DNA of 51,221 nt, from NCBI GenBank assembly GCA_022764165.1, contig JALERM010000059.1, positions 1-51,221 on the forward strand. The letters are read 5' to 3'. The position numbers and the translations under genes are program-made. This stretch comes from Eubacterium sp. GTDB lineage: Bacteria; Bacillota; Clostridia; Lachnospirales; Lachnospiraceae. Each line of letters opens with the position of its first letter. Position 1 is the first letter of the stretch. Below are positions 27,114 to 35,719 of this stretch, piece after piece. Under the pieces are notes generated by a model. That model was not told the DNA's origin, ran no database searches, and saw only the letters and a program-made list of their open reading frames with translations.

Positions 27114-27947
27114 TTATTCCTCACACTTCGTTCCCGCAGTCACAATATTCAGTACTACCGCCAGCAAAATAACTGCTGCACCGACCAGAGCAAATTTTCC
27201 CACTTTCTCACCATAGAACAAAAATACCCAGACCGGATTCAGAATTGCTTCCAGCAGCCCGATCAGTGATGCACTGACCGGACTGGTAAGTTTGGTTCCT
27301 TTGGCAAACAATATATAGGCCAGTCCAACCTGAAAAATACCAAGAGCCAGCAAAGCCACAACCGCAGTCTGATTCATCTTCCACACATCTCCCAGGAAAG
27401 GAATGGAAATCACAAAAGAGGCCAGAAATGCCAGCATACTGGCATCCTCACTGCTGGCTTCCGGCAGGGAATTGATAAAAAAGACTCCCGAAAATGCCAG
27501 ACCTGCTCCGATAGCCAAAATATTTCCCAGAAGATGGCCGCCGTCCAACTGGTCAAAAAAGAACAGCACCATTCCCGCTAATGCCATCAACACAATACCG
27601 CACTGCTGTTTCTTCGGTGCCTTCTTCCTGTAAATACAATCCCAGATCAATACAAAGATCGGTGCCATATACTGCAGGACAATCGCATTTGCCGCTGTTG
27701 TCAATTTATTAGCCATAACATAGAGCAAGTTCGTCATCACCAGACAAACGGCGGCTGAAATCACATATCGGTTCACCCGGATTTTTATGCTCCTTTTGTA
27801 CAACCAGAAAAAAACAACCGCAATCAGGGAACGGGCTCCATTAATGGCCACCGCATTTCCCGGGATATACTTGATCAAAAGACCACCGGTAGACCATAGC
27901 AAAGCAGTCAATAAAATATACAGATTTCCTTTTGTTCGTGAACTCAC
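27114..27947 (-). CDS. DMT-superfamily (EamA) transporter
   Basis: A 277-residue integral membrane protein with about ten hydrophobic helices arranged as two EamA repeats: N-terminal ALLWSTGGLLIKY and C-terminal LTSPVSASLIGLLEAILNPVWVFLFYGE. EamA proteins are small drug/metabolite exporters or vitamin permeases; the substrate cannot be read from sequence. The start is GTG with AAGAAGG upstream. It is the first gene of a unit with the GTPase-NYN gene and greA. A 36-bp perfect inverted repeat lies 48 bp upstream, between it and kdgK. Confidence 0.88.
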   Translation of the reverse strand: MSSRTKGNLYILLTALLWSTGGLLIKYIPGNAVAINGARSLIAVVFFWLYKRSIKIRVNRYVISAAVCLVMTNLLYVMANKLTTAANAIVLQYMAPIFVLIWDCIYRKKAPKKQQCGIVLMALAGMVLFFFDQLDGGHLLGNILAIGAGLAFSGVFFINSLPEASSEDASMLAFLASFVISIPFLGDVWKMNQTAVVALLALGIFQVGLAYILFAKGTKLTSPVSASLIGLLEAILNPVWVFLFYGEKVGKFALVGAAVILLAVVLNIVTAGTKCEE

Positions 27948-27994
27948 TTTTCTTTACCTTCTTTCCTATCGTGACGTGCTGCTAAAAACTCCCC

Positions 27995-28115
27995 AAAATT
28001 GCCCCGGGGAAAATGTAAAAATCCCCGGGGTATTATTCTACCAGACTTTTTCTGTCTTATCAATCAACAAAACGAATTGCCCCGGGGATTTTTACATTTT
28101 CCCCGGGGCAATTTT
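27995..28115. repeat. Palindromic element with four CCCCGGGG octamers
   Basis: Two 36-bp arms (27995-28030 and 28080-28115) are perfect inverted repeats around a 49-nt loop. Each arm holds two CCCCGGGG palindromes (starts 28002, 28023 and 28080, 28101) exactly 21 bp apart, with an AT spacer AAAATGTAAAAAT. Ends are AAAATTG and CAATTTT, so either strand would end in U-rich RNA. It starts 10 bp after the kdgK stop and could end kdgK transcription, but a related copy at 48965 lies in a divergent promoter region, so termination cannot be its only role. Confidence 0.9.
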
Positions 28116-28124
28116 TAAGATAAT

Positions 28125-29222
28125 TTATCTCTGTACACGTGCACCTGCGCCGCCCATGATTGCTTCTACTTCTTTCTTGTTAGCCATGGTGGTGTCACCA
28201 GGTGTGGTCATAGCCAGTGCACCGTGTGCTGCACCATAGTTAACTGCCAGTTCAGCATCACCGGTCGTCATCAGACCATAAATCAGTCCGGATGCGAAGG
28301 AATCGCCGCCGCCTACACGGTCCATGATTTCCAGACCTTTGTAGTCTTTTGCTTTGTAGATCTCTCCGTCTGCCCAGCAGATAGCACTCCAGTCATTGAC
28401 TGTAGCGGTCTTAACCTCACGAAGTGTGGTTGCAACTGCTTTGAAGTTCGGATAAGTCTTTGCAGCTTCGTTGATCATCTTCTTGTAACCATCCAGATTC
28501 AGTTCTTTCAGGTTTTCATCATTTCCTTCGATTTCAAATCCCAGACATGCAGTGAAGTCTTCTTCGTTACCGATCATAACATCAACATATTTGGCAATTT
28601 CTTTATTTACTTCCTGTGCCTTAGCCTGTCCGCCGATTGCACTCCACATGGAAGGACGATAGTTCAGGTCGTAAGATACGATAGTTCCATATTTCTTAGC
28701 TGTTTTGATAGCTGCAAGAACTGTTTCACAGGACTGTTCGGAAAGAGCTGCGTAAATACCGCCGGTATGCAGCCAGCGAACTCCCAGTTCACCAAAGATG
28801 TAATCAAAATCAAAATCTTCCGGTGTTGCTTTGGAGATAGCTGTGTTTGCACGGTCAGAGCATCCTACCGCACCGCGGATACCAAATCCTCTCTCTGTAA
28901 AGTTCAGACCGTTACGGCAAATACGTCCGATACCGTCTGTCTTCATCCATTTGATCAGAGAAGTATCAACACCACCCTGCATAATGAAATCTTCCAGAAG
29001 TGTTCCTACCTCATTCTCTGCGAAAGCGGTAATCACTGCAGTGTTCATTTTAAAACATTTTCTCAGACCACGGATTACGTTATACTCTCCGCCGCCTTCC
29101 CATGCACGGAAAGATCTTGCGGTACGGATTCTTCCTTCACCCGGATCCAAACGAAGCATAACTTCACCCAGAGATACTGCATCATATTTACATTCACTTG
29201 CAGGTCTCAAATTCAAATTCAT
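28125..29222 (-). CDS. kdgK: 2-keto-3-deoxygluconate kinase (PfkB family)
   Basis: PfkB-fold sugar kinase of 365 residues. It has the N-terminal substrate block AVSLGEVMLRLDPG and GGGEYNVIRGLRKCF, and the C-terminal catalytic signature DRVGGGDSFASGLIYG with the general base Asp. KDG kinase activity (KDG plus ATP to KDPG) is inferred from sequence resemblance and from uxuA/uxuB/uxaC in the same island. AAGGAGG lies 6 bp before the ATG. A TATAAT (minus strand, 29293-29298) may belong to its promoter, without a clear -35. It is the leftmost gene of the hexuronate island. The KDPG aldolase is not in the window. Confidence 0.88.
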   Translation of the reverse strand: MNLNLRPASECKYDAVSLGEVMLRLDPGEGRIRTARSFRAWEGGGEYNVIRGLRKCFKMNTAVITAFAENEVGTLLEDFIMQGGVDTSLIKWMKTDGIGRICRNGLNFTERGFGIRGAVGCSDRANTAISKATPEDFDFDYIFGELGVRWLHTGGIYAALSEQSCETVLAAIKTAKKYGTIVSYDLNYRPSMWSAIGGQAKAQEVNKEIAKYVDVMIGNEEDFTACLGFEIEGNDENLKELNLDGYKKMINEAAKTYPNFKAVATTLREVKTATVNDWSAICWADGEIYKAKDYKGLEIMDRVGGGDSFASGLIYGLMTTGDAELAVNYGAAHGALAMTTPGDTTMANKKEVEAIMGGAGARVQR

Positions 29223-29351
29223 AGTTTTCCTCCTTAATTACCCAACATAATCAAAATGCATTCTGCCCATGGCAAACTTCTTATATACCGCTATTATAGT
29301 ATAAACTTATGAATCACGCTACTGTCAGCTAAAAAAATACATGTTTCTCGT

Positions 29352-31865
29352 TTAAAAATCCAGATATGCACCTTTCATGGGACTTGCCGCATGTTCGCTG
29401 AATAACCGCAATACACCTTTCTTATATTTGCGTTCTTTCGGCTGCCAGTTTTTGCGGCGTTCTGCCAGAACATCATCAATTTCCTCCGGCGTTTTTCTTA
29501 CTCCGTGAATACCAACAATGTTTAATTTTCTGCCCATTACATCGATTTCAATCAAATCACCTTCCTCCACCAGTGCAATCGGACCCCCATCCTGAGCCTC
29601 CGGACTGCAGTGACCGATCACCGGACCGGTGGATGCTCCGGAGAATCTTCCGTCTGTAATCAGGGCGATGCTGCGTCCCAGTTCCTTATCACTGCTGATT
29701 GCCTCGGAAGTATAGAACATTTCCGGCATTCCGCTGCCTTTCGGACCTTCATAACGGATAAATACTGCATCACCTTTCTGTACTTTATGTTTCAAAACTG
29801 CATCCAGACATTCTTCTTCACTGTCAAACGGTCTTGCATTCAGAACGGCAGTAAACATTTCCTTCGGGCAGGCGGTGTGCTTGATCACTGCACCTTCCGG
29901 AGCCAGGTTGCCGCGGAGAATAGCAATACTTCCATCGGTTCCGATTGCCTGATCGTATGGTCTTATAATGTCCTCTTTTTTCAGAGAAATACCATATCTC
30001 GCATTAAATTCCTGCAGCCACTGATCACATCTTTCATAGAAACCATTTTGCTTCAGTTCTTCCAGGTTCTCTCCCAGTGTTTTCCCGGTCACAGTCATCA
30101 CATCCAGATGAAGGTGTTCTTTGATTTCTTCCATGATAGCCGGTACACCGCCTGCATAATAAAATACTTCAGCCGGCCAGCGTCCTGCCGGACGAACATC
30201 AAGAAGATAGCGGGCATTTCTGTGAAGACGGTCAAAAGTATCTCCTGTTATTTCGATGCCAAATTCATGAGCGATTGCCGGCAGATGCAGCAGACAGTTG
30301 GTACTGCCGGAAACTGCCGCATGAACCAGAATTGCATTTTCAAAGCTTTCCATAGTGACAATATCGGTAGGACGCATATTAGGCATGGAAGCCAATTTTA
30401 CGGCCTGTGCGCCCGCCTGTCTTGCAAATGCCAGAAGGTCAGGACTTGTAGCAGGCATCAGTGCACTGCCCGGAAGAGCCAGTCCCAGTGCTTCTGCCAT
30501 AATCTGCATGGTGGAAGCGGTTCCGATAAAAGAGCAGGCACCACAGCTCGGGCATGCATTGCATTTTGCCCAATCCAGTTTTTCTTCATCAATCTCACCA
30601 CGCTGATATTTTGCGCTGTACATTCCCAGCTGCTCCAGAGTCAGCATATCCGGTCCGGCATTCATGGTTCCGCCCGGCACTACAATGGATGGAATATCTA
30701 CCCTTCCCAGTCCCATCAGATTACCCTGAAGCCCTTTGTCACAGCTGGACAGATTTTCGTCCATACCCACCAGGGATTTTACCAGCCAGAAACCGGAATC
30801 GTTAAAATGTGAACAAACGGTAGCACCACCGGCTACTGCTGCGGTAACACATGCCAGATACAGCGGAGAAAGTGTAGCAATCTCCGGCATAGCGGCAATG
30901 ATACCTGCTGCCATCGTCATAGCAACTGTTGCTGAACCTACACAAATTCGAACCAGAGCAGCCACCACAAAGGCTACAATTACGATCGGAAGATTTGCGG
31001 ACGCTACTGCATTTCCGATGACATCTCCCAGTCCTGAATATTGTAACATATAACGGAGCACACCGCCACAGGCTGTTACCAGCAAAATCAATCCAGTAGG
31101 TTCCAGAGATTTTGTCATAATTTTTTCCAATTCTTCCGTTTTATATCCATGTTTGATTCCCAGTATCAGCATAGCTGCTACAGTTGCAATCAACAGAGCC
31201 ACAAACGGTTCACCCAGGAATCCCAGTATCGGACGAAGTGGTTCCATGGCATCTACCACACCGGCAATAGAATCCAGAATGATCAGTACCAGCGGAATCA
31301 AAATGATGCTGACAATGGTCCAGAAATTCGGAAGTTTGGATTCATCAAAATCTTCCTGATTAGCCACATGTTCAGGTACCGGAACCATGAATTTCTTTCC
31401 GCAGATGGATCCCCATACAGGACCAGCTACAATCATTGCAAAAATACCACAGAACACACCTACCAGAATTACCCATCCCAGATCCACATTCAACATGGTA
31501 GCAACCAGTACCGGACCCGGTGTAGGCGGGATAAATGCATGTCCGACAGCAAGTCCCGCAAGAAGCGGAATTGCGTAAAACAAAGAGGATCGATTGGTTC
31601 TTTTTGCCAGTGAAAATGCCAGTGGAATCAGGATAATCAATCCGGCATCAAAGAAAACCAGCATGGCGATTACCAGACCTGTAATACCCAGTGCCCAGGC
31701 AGCCTTTTTATCACCAAACCATTTGACCATAGTAACCGCAAGTGTCTGTGCACCGCCTGAGACCTCCAAGATCGCACCGAACATGGAACCCAGTCCAACC
31801 AGAAGCGCAATACCTTTCAATGTGTTTCCTATACCATCTATGTTTTATTGGGTGAATCTTATCAT
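29352..31865 (-). pseudogene. GntP-type permease remnant joined in frame to an IlvD/Edd dehydratase remnant
   Basis: The original start is probably the ATG at 31863-31865 (MIRFTQ), which has AAAGGA upstream. An in-frame TAA (31845-31847) follows after six codons at a deletion point. Beyond it, GNTLKGIALLVGLGSMFGA resumes a gluconate:H+ symporter (GntP) with about ten membrane helices up to DSGFWLVKSLVGMDE. The frame then continues directly into a dihydroxyacid/sugar-acid dehydratase from NLSSCDKG to its natural end. The GntP C-terminus and the first 100 or so dehydratase residues, including one expected iron-sulphur Cys, are missing; SSCDKG and CPSCGACS remain. The 822-codon open frame begins at a TTG without a ribosome site, so expression is doubtful. 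Confidence 0.8.
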
Positions 31866-31885
31866 TCCTTTCATATTTCATCATT

Positions 31886-31896
31886 ACATCTGATGT
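31886..31896. promoter_or_regulatory. GntR operator upstream of the GntP-type locus
   Basis: ACATCTGATGT is an interrupted palindrome (5-1-5), identical to the one at 32796-32806 in front of the GntR gene. It directly follows the putative -10 box of the GntP promoter, a position suited to repression. Confidence 0.7.
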
Positions 31897-31925
31897 ATTA
31901 TTTTGTGTTTCTACTTTTCGCACAA
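31897..31925 (-). promoter_or_regulatory. Promoter of the GntP-type locus
   Basis: On the minus strand TTGTGC (31920-31925), a 17-bp spacer and AATAAT (31897-31902). The boxes are weak, but spacing and the operator placed immediately downstream match the GntR promoter. The -35 overlaps the T tail of the GntR terminator. Confidence 0.5.
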
Positions 31926-31964
31926 AAAACGGCAGGTTTTGCGTTGAAAAGCCTGCCGTTTTTT
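31925..31964 (-). terminator. Terminator of the GntR regulator gene
   Basis: CGGCAGG and CCTGCCG pair, extended by A-T pairs on both sides, with T6 tails in both directions. It begins about 50 bp after the regulator stop and separates it from the GntP-type locus. Confidence 0.85.
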
Positions 31965-32014
31965 GTTCATATTTACCATTTTTCCGAAACATCACTTCGC
32001 ATCCAACGATATGG

Positions 32015-32728
32015 TCAGACATCTTTCTTCTGATTCTTCTTCATCATCTGCATTAAAGCCTGTCGATTATAAGTTAGATGCATAATCATCGCACATCGCG
32101 CTCCCACAGCATCCCCGTCCAGGATCGCATCCGTTACTGCCCGATGTGTCTGTATCGTCTCCTGCATCAGTGTTCGGTGTGTCAGATTGGCAAAAGTCAT
32201 AACCGCTGTATTAATCACCGGAATCAGCGTCTCTACCACACGATTCTTACTGCATCCTGCTATACAGGTATGAAATTCAATATCTTTCTTAATGTGATTC
32301 TTGCCGCTTGTATACAAATGTTCTACCTCATCACACAGCTGTTTCAGCCGCTCTTTTTCTTCTTCTGAAGCATAATCACAGGCCAGTGCGGCAATTTCCG
32401 GTTCCAACATCAGCCGCACATCAAAAAGTTCCAGAGCCAGCTTGTATTTGTCCTCAAATCTGGCCAACCCCAACGGATCCTCCTCCAGAGAGCATGTACT
32501 GATCACATAGGTGCCCGAGCCTCTCCGCACTTCCAGAATTCCCTTGGAAACCAGACTTTTCACTGCCTCCCTAACTGTACTTCTTCCCACACCAAACATC
32601 TCTGCCAGATCGAATTCATTAGGTATCTTTTCTCCGATCTCCACGGGTTCCTGCAGGATATAATTCATCAGTTCATCCTCTACCTGAGAACCCAGTAATT
32701 TTCTATTCATCTTTTCAAATTGATACAT
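32015..32728 (-). CDS. GntR-family transcriptional regulator (FadR subfamily)
   Basis: A 237-residue repressor-type protein. The N-terminal winged helix-turn-helix reads EKIPNEFDLAEMFGVGRSTVREAVKSLVSKGILEV in segments (about 37-72), and the all-helical FCD effector domain follows. Such proteins usually bind a sugar acid or its catabolite. AGGAG lies just upstream of the ATG. The matching operator ACATCTGATGT lies in its own promoter and in that of the adjacent GntP/dehydratase locus, so it likely represses itself and that locus until a sugar acid is present. The effector could be gluconate, a related aldonate or 2-keto-3-deoxygluconate. Confidence 0.92.
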   Translation of the reverse strand: MYQFEKMNRKLLGSQVEDELMNYILQEPVEIGEKIPNEFDLAEMFGVGRSTVREAVKSLVSKGILEVRRGSGTYVISTCSLEEDPLGLARFEDKYKLALELFDVRLMLEPEIAALACDYASEEEKERLKQLCDEVEHLYTSGKNHIKKDIEFHTCIAGCSKNRVVETLIPVINTAVMTFANLTHRTLMQETIQTHRAVTDAILDGDAVGARCAMIMHLTYNRQALMQMMKKNQKKDV

Positions 32729-32795
32729 GGATACTCCTGTTCTGCTGCATCCAACGTTTCGCAGCCATATTGCAAATCATACACAATTTTGCATG

Positions 32796-32806
32796 ACATC
32801 TGATGT
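32796..32806. promoter_or_regulatory. GntR operator in its own promoter
   Basis: ACATCTGATGT, identical to 31886-31896, with similar flanks (CAT on the left, TTAT on the right). It lies 2 bp downstream of the -10 box of the GntR gene, over the expected transcription start, consistent with autorepression. Confidence 0.7.
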
Positions 32807-32808
32807 TT

Positions 32809-32837
32809 ATTATATCCCAAAATTCCGTTATGTGCAA
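32809..32837 (-). promoter_or_regulatory. Promoter of the GntR regulator gene
   Basis: On the minus strand TTGCAC (32832-32837), a 17-bp spacer and a perfect TATAAT (32809-32814), 80 bp upstream of the start codon. Confidence 0.65.
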
Positions 32838-32877
32838 TCTTGTTGTTCATGCGTTCCGTTCAACAGGAGTATTTTCG

Positions 32878-32906
32878 TTGCTTTTCATACGTTAATGTGT
32901 TATAGT
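32878..32906 (+). promoter_or_regulatory. Promoter of the esterase/ATP-grasp operon
   Basis: TTGCTT (32878-32883), a 17-bp spacer and TATAGT (32901-32906) preceded by TG at 32898-32899 (extended -10). The ATG of the first esterase is 32 bp downstream. The promoter diverges from GntR across a 209-bp gap. Confidence 0.6.
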
Positions 32907-32937
32907 AATATTCAATCAATGTTATCTGGAGGAAATT

Positions 32938-33702
32938 ATGGTCATCAAATGGAAAGTCACACTTCCGGAACTGACAGGACGTGAAGAACGGACTGCTTAT
33001 CTTTATCTGCCGGAATCTTATCACTACGAACCTGACAAACGTTATCCCGTCCTTTATATGTTTGACGGGCACAATGTTTTTTTTGATTCAGATGCTACCT
33101 TCGGCAAATGCTGGGGGATGAAAGAATATATGGATTACACGAACACGCAGCTGATCATTGCTGCCGTGGAATGTAACCACAGCCCTGACAATGGGCGTCT
33201 GAAAGAATACTCACCTTACTCTTTTATGGATCCCAAACTGGGAGAGATTGAAGGGTTGGGAAAACTCACCATGGACTGGTTTGTTCATACTTTCAAAAAA
33301 GATATTGACAGCCGGTTCCGCACACTCCCTGACCGGGAACATACCTTTATCGCAGGCAGTTCCATGGGCGGGCTGATGAGTCTGTATGCGGTCCTGGAGT
33401 ATAATGAATACTTCTCCCGGGCAGCCGCTTTGTCCCCATCCATCTGGTTTGGCACTGAAAAGCTCCGCCACATGATCGAGCATGCTTCCCTGCGTCCGGA
33501 TACCATTGTCTATATGGACTACGGTTCCAGAGAGCTTCGTCACCATGCCAACATGGAGCATCAGTTTGCCAAAGTTACGACTCAGTTGCTGGATCGCCGG
33601 ATTATGCTGGAAAGCCGGATCGTCCCCGGCGGCAACCACTGTGAAGCAAGCTGGGAAAAACAGATTCCGTTTTTCATGAACACACTGTTGTATCAGCCAT
33701 AA
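32938..33702 (+). CDS. Putative alpha/beta-hydrolase esterase (Fes/esterase-D like)
   Basis: A 254-residue cytosolic protein without signal peptide, of the putative esterase family that includes enterobactin esterase and feruloyl esterases. The nucleophile elbow is G140-S-S142-M-G144. Asp 194 (VYMDYGS) and His 234 (GGNHCEASW) are good candidates for the rest of the triad. AAVECNHSPDNGRL and the aromatic N-terminal strand region are typical of the family. TGGAGGAA precedes the ATG. It is the first gene of a three-gene operon with a second esterase (20 bp downstream) and an ATP-grasp ligase. Substrate unknown. Confidence 0.85.
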   Translation: MVIKWKVTLPELTGREERTAYLYLPESYHYEPDKRYPVLYMFDGHNVFFDSDATFGKCWGMKEYMDYTNTQLIIAAVECNHSPDNGRLKEYSPYSFMDPKLGEIEGLGKLTMDWFVHTFKKDIDSRFRTLPDREHTFIAGSSMGGLMSLYAVLEYNEYFSRAAALSPSIWFGTEKLRHMIEHASLRPDTIVYMDYGSRELRHHANMEHQFAKVTTQLLDRRIMLESRIVPGGNHCEASWEKQIPFFMNTLLYQP

Positions 33703-33722
33703 ATTAAAGGAGGACTCACCTT

Positions 33723-34481
33723 ATGGAAACACAATATTTTAAACAATACAGCCAGGCTCTTGGCAGAGATATGGAATGTAAAGTCTATGGTTATGCAGGC
33801 CGTCCTGTTCTCTTTATTCCCTGCCAGGACGGACGCTTTTTCGATTTTGAAAATTTCTCTATGACAGATGTCTGGGCACCCTGGATTGATTCCGGACAGA
33901 TCATGGTATTTGCCATCGACACCATGGACAAAGAAACCTGGTCAAATGAACACGGAGATCCCCGATGGCGAATCTGCCGCCACGAACAGTGGATGCGGTA
34001 TATCACCGATGAAATGGTGCCTTTTATGCGGAATCTGGCCAATGACAGAAATGGCTGGACCGGATATCCTGGAGTTATGGTCTTTGGCTGCAGCCTGGGT
34101 GCCACCCATGCAGTAAACCTGTATTTCCGCAGACCGGACCTGTTTGACGGACTTCTGGCCCTCAGCGGTATCTATACTGCAGAATATGGATTTGGCAATT
34201 ATATGGATGATCTGGTCTATGCAAACTCCCCGGTTCATTACCTTGCCAATATGCCGGCTGACCATCCTTATATCGAACTGTATAATCTGAAAAAAGCAAT
34301 CATCTGTGTCGGTCAGGGACCATGGGAGCTTCCAGATTCCACCCGACAGCTCCAGTGGATTCTGCAGGGCAAGGGCATCGATGCCTGGGTAGATTTCTGG
34401 GGATATGACTGCAGCCACGACTGGTACTGGTGGTACCGGCAGGTAGAGTATTTTGTTCCCTATCTCCTTGGACAAAAATAA
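33723..34481 (+). CDS. Second putative esterase of the operon
   Basis: A 252-residue alpha/beta-hydrolase, distinct from its neighbour, very rich in Trp, Tyr and Phe. The nucleophile elbow is G122-C-S124-L-G126 (VFGCSLGATHA), and the likely catalytic His is H232 in YDCSHDWYWW. No signal peptide or membrane segment. The start has AAAGGAGG upstream and lies 20 bp after the first esterase stop. Two different esterases beside one ATP-grasp enzyme suggest a pathway in which an ester or amide is built and trimmed, but the compound is unknown. Confidence 0.85.
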   Translation: METQYFKQYSQALGRDMECKVYGYAGRPVLFIPCQDGRFFDFENFSMTDVWAPWIDSGQIMVFAIDTMDKETWSNEHGDPRWRICRHEQWMRYITDEMVPFMRNLANDRNGWTGYPGVMVFGCSLGATHAVNLYFRRPDLFDGLLALSGIYTAEYGFGNYMDDLVYANSPVHYLANMPADHPYIELYNLKKAIICVGQGPWELPDSTRQLQWILQGKGIDAWVDFWGYDCSHDWYWWYRQVEYFVPYLLGQK

Positions 34482-34513
34482 AGCATAAAAACAACAGAAG
34501 AAAGGAAATCTTT

Positions 34514-35710
34514 ATGAAAAATTTTATCTTTATCTCTCCTAATTTTCCGACAAATTACTGGCAATTCTGCCGTGAACTGAAAAAGAATGGTCTCAATGTA
34601 TTGGGCATCGGCGATCAGCCATATGACGAATTATCCAATGAGCTGAAGGACAGTCTGAACGAATACTATAAAGTAAGCAATCTGGAAAACAGCGATGAAG
34701 TATATCGTGCTGTTGCCTTCCTTACCTACAAACACGGACGTATCGACTGGCTGGAATCTAACAATGAATACTGGCTGGAGCGTGATGCGAAACTCCGTAC
34801 AGATTTCAATATCACCAGCGGTTTCCAGGAAAAAGATATCCCCCGCATCAAGTTTAAATCAAAGATGAAAGAGTATTACCAGCAGACAGGTATTCCTGTT
34901 GCCCGTTATCATATGGTCGACACACTGGAGAGCTGCCTGGCCTTTGCGGAAAAAGTTCATTATCCGGTAGTTGCCAAACCGGATAACGGCGTTGGAGCTT
35001 CTCATACCTTTAAGATTGAAAATGAAGAACAGATGAAACAATTCTTTGATGTAAAATGGCCAAACACTATCTATATCATGGAAGAATATGTCAACGGAGA
35101 GGTAAACTCTTACGATGCTATTATTGACTCCAATGGTGAACCAATGTTTGAAACCGGCAACGTAACACCAATGTCTATCATGGACATTGTCAATCACTCC
35201 GACAACTCCATCTTTTACATTTTGAAAAACCTCCCGGATGACACCCGTGCAGCCGGACGAGCCACCGTAAAAAGCTTTGGAGTAAAAAGCCGCTTTGTAC
35301 ATTTTGAATTCTTCCGTCTTCTGAAAGATCAGGAAGGCCTCGGCAAAAAAGGCGACCTTGTTGCTCTGGAAGTCAATATGCGTCCCAGCGGCGGCGTAAC
35401 ACCGGACATGATTGACTTTGCACACAGCACCGATGTTTACAAAATCTGGGCCGATATGATCGCCTTTGACCGCTCCACCATGCCTGTTGGAAAACATGCC
35501 TACTGTGCATTCGCCGGCAGAAGAGACGGAAAAGACTTTATCATGGGACATGAAGACATCATGGCTAAATATGGCAATAACATGAAAATGGTAGAAAGAA
35601 TCCCGGATGTACTTTCAGGGGCTATGGGAAATCAGATGTATGTAGCAGTGTTCAGTTCACAGAAAGAAATGGATGAATTCTACAATGATATACTGAAATG
35701 TAATGAATAG
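34514..35710 (+). CDS. ATP-grasp ligase, unknown substrate
   Basis: A 398-residue ATP-grasp protein. Residues 1-110 form a pre-ATP-grasp domain starting MKNFIFISPNFP. The ATP-binding core has YPVVAKPDNGVGASHTF (Lys 155), YIMEEYVNGEVNSYDAI, HFEFF (Glu 265) and the metal-binding LEVNMRPSGG (Glu 286, Asn 288). Such enzymes join a carboxylate, through an acylphosphate, to an amine or thiol. The resemblance is to carboxylate-amine ligases rather than a named biosynthetic enzyme. I chose the ATG at 34514 with AAAGGA upstream over a longer frame overlapping the esterase. It is the last gene of the operon and is followed by the 265-bp structured element. Confidence 0.85.
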   Translation: MKNFIFISPNFPTNYWQFCRELKKNGLNVLGIGDQPYDELSNELKDSLNEYYKVSNLENSDEVYRAVAFLTYKHGRIDWLESNNEYWLERDAKLRTDFNITSGFQEKDIPRIKFKSKMKEYYQQTGIPVARYHMVDTLESCLAFAEKVHYPVVAKPDNGVGASHTFKIENEEQMKQFFDVKWPNTIYIMEEYVNGEVNSYDAIIDSNGEPMFETGNVTPMSIMDIVNHSDNSIFYILKNLPDDTRAAGRATVKSFGVKSRFVHFEFFRLLKDQEGLGKKGDLVALEVNMRPSGGVTPDMIDFAHSTDVYKIWADMIAFDRSTMPVGKHAYCAFAGRRDGKDFIMGHEDIMAKYGNNMKMVERIPDVLSGAMGNQMYVAVFSSQKEMDEFYNDILKCNE

Positions 35711-35719
35711 AATAGGATT

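Noticed and set aside
28224-29237. A 337-codon plus-strand frame opposite kdgK.
   Set aside because: Antisense to a conserved kinase, no ribosome site, composition is that of a shadow frame rich in Cys, Ser and Phe.
29610-30812. A 400-codon plus-strand frame opposite the dehydratase.
   Set aside because: Same reasons; no recognisable domain and no start signal.
32305-32316. TTGTATACAA inside the GntR coding region, like the uxuA palindrome.
   Set aside because: It lies in conserved coding sequence far from any promoter; probably chance.
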